A stretch of 10,726 bases of DNA from Flavobacteriaceae bacterium (GTDB taxonomy: Bacteria; Bacteroidota; Bacteroidia; Flavobacteriales; Flavobacteriaceae). The notes beneath the pieces were generated by a model, which was not told the DNA's origin, did not search any database, and saw only the letters and a program-made list of their open reading frames with translations. A program made the translations under genes and the position numbers. Of this stretch, positions 5,814-10,726 are shown piece after piece; position 1 is the stretch's first letter, and each line of letters opens with the position of its first letter. The stretch is taken from positions 1 to 10,726 of the forward strand of contig JALZVC010000076.1 of the NCBI GenBank assembly GCA_023301205.1, written 5' to 3'.

Positions 5814-5897
5814 CTGTTTTTTATTTTTTTTCGTATTATTGATGCGGCGGCACAATATATGAGGATTCTTCTCATTATACTTTGACGTTTAACAGCT

Positions 5898-7595
5898 ATG
5901 AAACATATATTTACCTCTATTTTTACATTTATTTTTTTGAGTAGCACTTTTGCGCAAAAAGATATCCCGAAAGATTATTTTGATAATCCGCTGCAAATTC
6001 CGTTACTATTATCCGGCTCTTTTGGCGAATTACGTAGCAATCATTTTCATTCTGGGATGGATATAAAAACGCAGCAGGTAGAAGGTATTCCCGTTTATGC
6101 GCCAGCAGATGGCTATGTAAGTAGAATTAAAATAGCGCATTTTGGCTTCGGAAAAGCGATGTACATCAAACACCCTAATGGGTATAGCACCGTATATGCA
6201 CATTTGCAAAGTTACCACATTAATATTCAAGACATTGTAAAACGTGCCCAGTACAAGAAAGAAAAGTACGAGATCGAACTTTTTCCAGAACCAGCAGATA
6301 TACCAGTTAAAAAAGGAGATCTTATAGGGTATACCGGAAATAGCGGAAGCAGTGGTGGCCCTCACCTTCACTTTGAAATTAGAGATGCAGCGTCAAGACC
6401 AATGAACCCTATGGAGTTTGGTATAGAAATTAAAGACACTAAAAAACCTACAATTAATAGTGTATTTGCCTACTCTATAGGAGATGACTCACAGGTTAAC
6501 GGAGCTATAAAACCACACAAAGTGAGGCTCACTAAACAAAAAGACGGCTCCTACATTGCAGAAAACATAGAAGCTTACGGAAAAATTGGCTTTGGTATTT
6601 CTACCCACGACCAACAAAATGGCGCTTCTAACAAAAATGGAGTCTATCAAATAAAAACGGCTCATAACGGTCAAGAAAAGTTTAATGTCTTATTTGATAA
6701 ATTTTCTTTTAGCGAAACCAGATACCTTAATCGTTTTATTGATTATGGATATTTTAAGAAAAACAGAAGTCGTGTTCAAAAACTATTTAGAGAATCTAAC
6801 AACCCTTTAAGTATTATTAAAAATGAAGACGATAATGGGTTCGTTACTATTTCAGAAGAGTTTAAAAGTAACTATACTATAGAAGTTTGTGATTATCGTG
6901 ATAATAAAGTGTTGATTACTATACCTATTAAAGGTGTTGCAAAACGCATAATAGAAAAGGAAGATGTAAACCCTAATTTTGAGTATATTATTGCAGCTGG
7001 AAACAATACTATAACGCACGGTAAGTTTGATGTTTACTTCCCAGCAGAGAGTTTGTATGAGGATACTTATTTAGATATTTCTGCAAGTGGTGATACGCTT
7101 TCTTTTCATAAAGACGTAGTGCCCATTCATAAAAACGTAACTATTTCGGCAAATATTTCAGACTATAAAACACAAGATAAAAGTAAGCTCTATCTAGGCA
7201 GATTAAATTACAAAGGGATACCTTATTACAGCAATACAAGGCTTGAAGGGAATAGTCTAAAAACAAGAGTACGCACTTTTGGTAAGTATGTAATTGCCTC
7301 AGATACAAGAAAACCTACGATAAAAGCAGTGAATTTTGTAGATGGTAAGTGGATAAGCAATAACAAAACTTTAAAAATAAAAATACAAGACACCGAGAGT
7401 GGAATTAGTTCTTACCGCGCCACATTAAACGGAAAATTCATTCTTACAGAATATGAATATAAAAAAGACGTTCTAACGTATTACTTTGAAGATAATATCA
7501 TTTCAGATTCGGAGAATAATTTGAAAGTAATAGTAACGGATAATGTAGGAAATAGTACTACTTTTGAGGCTACATTTTTCAGAAAAAAAACATAA
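5898..7595 (+). CDS. Secreted M23-family (LytM) metallopeptidase
   Basis: The 565-residue protein starts with a signal peptide (MKHIFTSIFTFIFLSSTFAQ, cleavage near residue 19-20), so it acts in the periplasm or outside. The LytM domain (about residues 35-172) is complete: zinc ligands His51 and Asp55 in HFHSGMD, catalytic His102 in VYAHL, and His156 and His158 in GGPHLHFE. Such enzymes cut peptide cross-bridges in peptidoglycan or other extracellular peptides. The domain has an insertion of about 30 charged residues between YAHL and the DIPVKKGDLIGYTGNSG segment. The C-terminal 390 residues look like beta-rich, Ig-like modules (DTKKPTINSVFAY and later DTRKPTIKAVNFVDG begin similar units) with no recognisable secretion tag. 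It is divergent from the zapA unit and is followed nine bases later by the TonB receptor gene in the same frame. A degenerate regulatory LytM domain is excluded, because the zinc ligands are present. Confidence 0.93.
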   Translation: MKHIFTSIFTFIFLSSTFAQKDIPKDYFDNPLQIPLLLSGSFGELRSNHFHSGMDIKTQQVEGIPVYAPADGYVSRIKIAHFGFGKAMYIKHPNGYSTVYAHLQSYHINIQDIVKRAQYKKEKYEIELFPEPADIPVKKGDLIGYTGNSGSSGGPHLHFEIRDAASRPMNPMEFGIEIKDTKKPTINSVFAYSIGDDSQVNGAIKPHKVRLTKQKDGSYIAENIEAYGKIGFGISTHDQQNGASNKNGVYQIKTAHNGQEKFNVLFDKFSFSETRYLNRFIDYGYFKKNRSRVQKLFRESNNPLSIIKNEDDNGFVTISEEFKSNYTIEVCDYRDNKVLITIPIKGVAKRIIEKEDVNPNFEYIIAAGNNTITHGKFDVYFPAESLYEDTYLDISASGDTLSFHKDVVPIHKNVTISANISDYKTQDKSKLYLGRLNYKGIPYYSNTRLEGNSLKTRVRTFGKYVIASDTRKPTIKAVNFVDGKWISNNKTLKIKIQDTESGISSYRATLNGKFILTEYEYKKDVLTYYFEDNIISDSENNLKVIVTDNVGNSTTFEATFFRKKT

Positions 7596-7604
7596 TTACA
7601 GCTT

Positions 7605-10064
7605 TTGAAAACATTATACACAACGCTCGCATTTTTACTACTATTTTCAGGCTCGATTTTTGCCCAAACAGCCTACGTACGTGGGGTTACCTTCGATGAA
7701 GATAATAATGTAATTGGTGGCGTGAATGTCTTTTATGGTGATACAGGAACACAAAGTGATATCGATGGATACTTTTCTATTGAGATACCCGCAAATGAGG
7801 AAGTAAAACTAACATTCTCATACATTGGATTAAAAAATGTAGTTATAAATATTACCTTAGCACTTAATGAGGATTATAAAATTAATCCTGTATTAAAATC
7901 TGATATAGAGAGTATTGGTACTGTTTTTATTGATACGAAACAGCGCAAGCGTGTCGAAGGTATAACTACAATCTCTCCAGAGGCAATAAGAAAAATACCA
8001 GGAGCAAATGCAGGTGTTGAGAACCTACTAAAATCATTACCTGGTGTAAACAATAATAATGAACTAAGCACACAATACGCGGTGCGTGGTGGTAACTTTG
8101 ATGAAAACCTAGTGTATGTAAATGAAATTGAAGTCTATCGTCCGTTTTTAGTACGTAGTGGTCAGCAAGAGGGATTAAGTTTTGTGAACAGTGATCTTAC
8201 CCGGTCTGTAGATTTCTCTGCAGGTGGATTTCAAGCTAAATATGGTGACAAACTTTCTTCTGTGCTGGATATTACATACAGAAACCCATCAAGCTTTGGG
8301 GCAACTGCAGATTTTAGCTTTCTGGGTGGTAGCGTCTCTGTAGAAGGAGCTTCAAAAGACGAGAAACTTAAAGGAATAGTAGGGTTACGTTTTCGTGATA
8401 ACAGCCTTTTTGTCGACTCTAGACAAACAGAAGTTAACGTTAGACCAAAGTTTGCAGATGCGCAGACATACTTGAGTTATAAATTTAGCAATAAGTTTGA
8501 ACTAGGTTTTTTAGGTAATATAGCTATCAACAGCTATGATTTTGAACCTTTAACAAGGCAAACTAATTTTGGTACACTGGCAGATCCTAGATCGCTCATA
8601 GTAAATTTTGAAGGTCAAGAAGAAGATAGATATGAAACTTATTTTGGAGCCTTAAAAGGAACCTACGTGGTAAATGAAAACTTTACCACAAAGCTTATCA
8701 GTTCGATTTTCCAAACCCAAGAACAGGAACATTTTGATATACTTGCTCGATATAGTTTAGGGCGACCTAATACAAATATTGGCGACACAGATGTTGGTGA
8801 AGTTGAGTTTAGCGAAGGTGCTGGGTCTCAATTTATACACGCACGTAACGACCTTGACGCTTTAATATTTAATTTAGAAAATAAAGGAACCATAACTGCT
8901 GGTGATAATACTATTGAATATGGCGTGAAATATACACACGAAGATATCCGTGATCGTGTAGAAGAGTTTGAGATTATTGACTCTGCCGGATTCTCGGTTA
9001 GACCTCCACTCCCAGATTTTGTAAACGACCAACCCTTCACACCATTTGACGCTGCTATCGTTCCATTTACAGAAATTAGAGCACAAAATAATGCCCAGAT
9101 AAACAGACTGAGTGGATTTGTGCAATGGAGTAAAAGAACAGAATGGGGAAATAGTGATGTTTGGTTAAATGCTGGTGCTCGTGCCCATAATTGGACCGTT
9201 AGCGGTGAAGATATTGAGACCGTAAACCAGATAGTTTTTAGTCCAAGAGCGCAATTAACCATAAAACCAAAATGGGAAAAAGATATGTTATTCCGTCTCT
9301 CTGGTGGCGTCTATCATCAACCCCCTTTCTATCGTGAAATAAGAGACCTCACGGGGACTGTAGTGCCAGATGTAAAGGCACAAAAAAGTGTTCATATAGT
9401 CGTCGGAAATGATTACAGTTTTAAACTTTGGAATAGATCCTTTACCCTTAACAGCGAAGCCTTCTATAAAGACCTCACAAATGTAAACACCTATACGCTA
9501 GACAATGTCCGCATACGTTACAGAGCAAATAACGATGCTACAGCTTTTGCTTATGGACTAGATGTAAGGTTAGCAGGCGAATTTGTTCCTGGAACAGAAA
9601 GTTGGGTAAGCTTTGGCTATTTAAAAACAGAAGAAAACCAAGATAATAGAGGATTTATATCTAGACCTACAGATCAACGATTAAAATTTGCAGTTCTTGT
9701 GCAAGATTACGTAAAAGTAATCCCTAACCTGAAAGGGTATCTAAACTTAACCTATAACTCAGGATTACCTGGCGGTTCACCAGCTTTTGCAGACCCATTT
9801 GACTTCCAGTCACGTTTACCAGATTATACACGGACAGATCTAGGTGTCTCTTACGTACTTGTAGATAGCGAAAATAGAAAAGATCATGGATTTTTGAGTA
9901 AGTTTAGAGAACTCAGTATAGGAGCAGAAATCTTTAACATCTTTGATGTACGTAATTCCATTACAAACTCCTTTGTTCGTGATGTTAACACACAGCAGCA
10001 ATTTGCTATCCCTAACTTCTTAACCCCTCGTGTTTTTAATCTTAGGACTACAATGAAGTTTTAA
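7605..10064 (+). CDS. TonB-dependent outer-membrane receptor with a carboxypeptidase-regulatory-like N-terminal domain
   Basis: The 819-residue protein starts with TTG. No ATG or GTG is available before the signal peptide (KTLYTTLAFLLLFSGSIFAQ), and the frame upstream is closed by the M23 stop at 7593-7595. After cleavage near residue 21 comes a carboxypeptidase-D-like regulatory domain (about 22-105; DIDGYFSIEIP, LTFSYIGLK). A plug domain follows (about 118-228; ENLLKSLPGV, YAVRGGNFDENLVYVNEIEVYRP, GGFQAKYGDKLSSVLDITYR). The rest is a beta-barrel of about 590 residues ending in TPRVFNLRTTMKF, with a terminal Phe as expected for barrel insertion. It should import a large ligand across the outer membrane using TonB-ExbBD energy. 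The size is below that of SusC proteins and no SusD gene is adjacent, so glycan import is not indicated; the ligand is unknown. It lies nine bases after the M23 gene and 11 before the GNAT gene, probably one operon. Confidence 0.93.
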   Translation: MKTLYTTLAFLLLFSGSIFAQTAYVRGVTFDEDNNVIGGVNVFYGDTGTQSDIDGYFSIEIPANEEVKLTFSYIGLKNVVINITLALNEDYKINPVLKSDIESIGTVFIDTKQRKRVEGITTISPEAIRKIPGANAGVENLLKSLPGVNNNNELSTQYAVRGGNFDENLVYVNEIEVYRPFLVRSGQQEGLSFVNSDLTRSVDFSAGGFQAKYGDKLSSVLDITYRNPSSFGATADFSFLGGSVSVEGASKDEKLKGIVGLRFRDNSLFVDSRQTEVNVRPKFADAQTYLSYKFSNKFELGFLGNIAINSYDFEPLTRQTNFGTLADPRSLIVNFEGQEEDRYETYFGALKGTYVVNENFTTKLISSIFQTQEQEHFDILARYSLGRPNTNIGDTDVGEVEFSEGAGSQFIHARNDLDALIFNLENKGTITAGDNTIEYGVKYTHEDIRDRVEEFEIIDSAGFSVRPPLPDFVNDQPFTPFDAAIVPFTEIRAQNNAQINRLSGFVQWSKRTEWGNSDVWLNAGARAHNWTVSGEDIETVNQIVFSPRAQLTIKPKWEKDMLFRLSGGVYHQPPFYREIRDLTGTVVPDVKAQKSVHIVVGNDYSFKLWNRSFTLNSEAFYKDLTNVNTYTLDNVRIRYRANNDATAFAYGLDVRLAGEFVPGTESWVSFGYLKTEENQDNRGFISRPTDQRLKFAVLVQDYVKVIPNLKGYLNLTYNSGLPGGSPAFADPFDFQSRLPDYTRTDLGVSYVLVDSENRKDHGFLSKFRELSIGAEIFNIFDVRNSITNSFVRDVNTQQQFAIPNFLTPRVFNLRTTMKF

Positions 10065-10075
10065 AAAATTATAAA

Positions 10076-10608
10076 ATGGAAACGAACTTTCCCATTTTAA
10101 AATCTGAAAGGGTGATCCTTAGACAGTTTAAAGACACTGACCTAGAAAATGTTTTTATAGGTCTCTCCCACCCTGAAATCATTAAGTATTACGGAATTAG
10201 TTTTGATACTCTAGAGGCTACAAAAGAGCAAATGACTTGGTTTGCAGATTTAGAAAAAACAAAACAGGAATCTGGTGGGCAGTTTGCTCAAATGAAGATG
10301 GAAGTTTTTTGGGCGCTGGTGGTCTAAATAATATAAGTAAGGATAATAAAAAAGCTGAAATTGGTTTTTGGTTATTACCAGCTTATTGGGGACAAGGCTT
10401 AATGACAGAAACAATGCCTTTAATCTGTAATTATGCATTCCATACGATAAAACTTCATAGAATTGAAGGTTTTGTAGAAACAGAAAACACGAAATGTAAA
10501 AAGGCGCTAAAAAAGCTAAATTTCAAATTAGAAGGTACAATGATCGATTGTGAAATAAAAAATGGGACTTTTATTAGTATAGACATATATGCTAAACTAA
10601 ATCGCTAA
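10076..10608 (+). pseudogene. GNAT acetyltransferase (RimJ/RimL type) interrupted by a one-base frameshift
   Basis: Two overlapping frames together make one normal GNAT N-acetyltransferase of about 177 residues. The first frame (10076-10327) gives METNFPILKSERVILRQF and continues to WFADLEK, typical of the RimJ/RimL N-terminus. The second frame (to 10608) gives GIWWAVCSNEDGSFLGAGGL, the acetyl-CoA-binding strand and loop AEIGFWLLPAYWGQGLMTE, and RIEGFVETENTKCKKALKKLNFKLEG. The frames join near the six-A run at 10254-10259: adding one A restores EKNKTGIWW. After that point the first frame ends in an unrelated tail (MEVFWALVV). The break may be a real recent mutation, a homopolymer sequencing error, or a site rescued by slippage; the rest of the second frame is intact and shows no other decay. 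It starts 11 bases after the TonB receptor and converges on the cysteine desulfurase gene. GNAT proteins of this group acetylate amino groups of proteins or small molecules; the substrate is unknown. Confidence 0.85.
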
Positions 10609-10615
10609 AAAAAAT

Positions 10616-10726
10616 CTACGCTTCGCACAACTCTTTTAAACAAGCTACCACATAATCTATCTCTTCTGTCGTATTAAAGCTTGAGAATGAAAAACGTAAG
10701 GAAGGTTTAGCCAAATCTTCTTCAGA
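10616..10726 (-). CDS. Cysteine desulfurase, C-terminal fragment (5' end outside the window)
   Basis: The minus-strand frame entering at the right edge ends with TAG at 10616-10618 and encodes 36 residues, SEEDLAKPSLRFSFSSFN followed by TTEEIDYVVACLKELCEA. The pattern S-L-R-F-S-F, then N-T-x-E-E-I-D-Y-V, then L-K-E-L is the usual C-terminal end of NifS/IscS-type pyridoxal-phosphate cysteine desulfurases, which take sulfur from cysteine for iron-sulfur clusters and thiolation. The catalytic domain lies outside the window, so IscS and SufS types or another class V aminotransferase cannot be separated. Its stop is only seven bases from the convergent GNAT stop, leaving no room for a separate terminator between them. 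Confidence 0.75.
   Translation of the reverse strand, partial: SEEDLAKPSLRFSFSSFNTTEEIDYVVACLKELCEA

Noticed and set aside
6030..6371. Minus-strand open frame opposite the M23 catalytic domain
   Set aside because: It is antisense to the conserved LytM motifs, has no family resemblance and no promoter; treated as a shadow frame.
8828..9262. Long minus-strand open frame inside the TonB receptor gene
   Set aside because: It lies wholly within a clear receptor coding region, has no recognisable domain and is a shadow of the barrel codons.
7605..10064. SusC-type receptor of a polysaccharide utilisation locus
   Set aside because: The protein is shorter than typical SusC and there is no SusD, glycoside hydrolase or sensor gene next to it.

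Overview
The window looks like a chromosomal housekeeping segment of a Flavobacteriaceae-type member of the Bacteroidota. Evidence: AT-rich DNA, no Shine-Dalgarno sequences before the genes, promoter-like boxes close to the Bacteroidota consensus (TTTG...TAnnTTTG), a SusC-like regulatory N-terminal domain on a TonB-dependent receptor, a type II dehydroquinase beside xerD, and rny next to zapA. No phage, insertion sequence, CRISPR array or tRNA is visible.

Layout. Positions 1-176 are the 3' end of a dihydrolipoyl dehydrogenase gene on the plus strand, closed by a very strong bidirectional hairpin terminator (194-234). A minus-strand pair follows: an ATP-pyrophosphatase of the Dph6/DUF71 family (401-1123) and aroQ (1125-1544), one base apart. 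Upstream of them, also on the minus strand, is a small outer-membrane beta-barrel gene (1632-2246), divergent from xerD (2319-3221, plus). xerD and rny (3320-4885, minus) converge on a perfect palindromic terminator flanked by two inverted copies of a C/G-rich repeat. Upstream of rny lies a roughly 140-nt structured RNA, probably the flavobacterial 6S RNA, placed directly after zapA (5166-5456). zapA is preceded by a small coiled-coil gene (5465-5755) with a good promoter.

Divergent from that pair is a plus-strand run: a secreted M23 (LytM) metallopeptidase (5898-7595), a TonB-dependent receptor starting with TTG (7605-10064), and a GNAT acetyltransferase broken by a one-base frameshift (10076-10608). 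The window ends in the 3' end of a convergent cysteine desulfurase gene (10616-10726, minus).

How the genes fit together. The centre of the window serves core cell-cycle and RNA functions: chromosome dimer resolution (XerD), mRNA decay (RNase Y), Z-ring assembly (ZapA and a possible ZapB-like partner), RNA polymerase control (6S RNA) and cell-wall hydrolysis (M23). Most genes are ordinary. The points most worth a second look are the 6S-like RNA and its zapA synteny, the repeat-palindrome-repeat junction between xerD and rny, overlapping palindromes in the rny leader, the uncharacterised coiled-coil protein next to ZapA, the frameshifted GNAT, and an orphan promoter-like sequence at 260-292 with no gene downstream.
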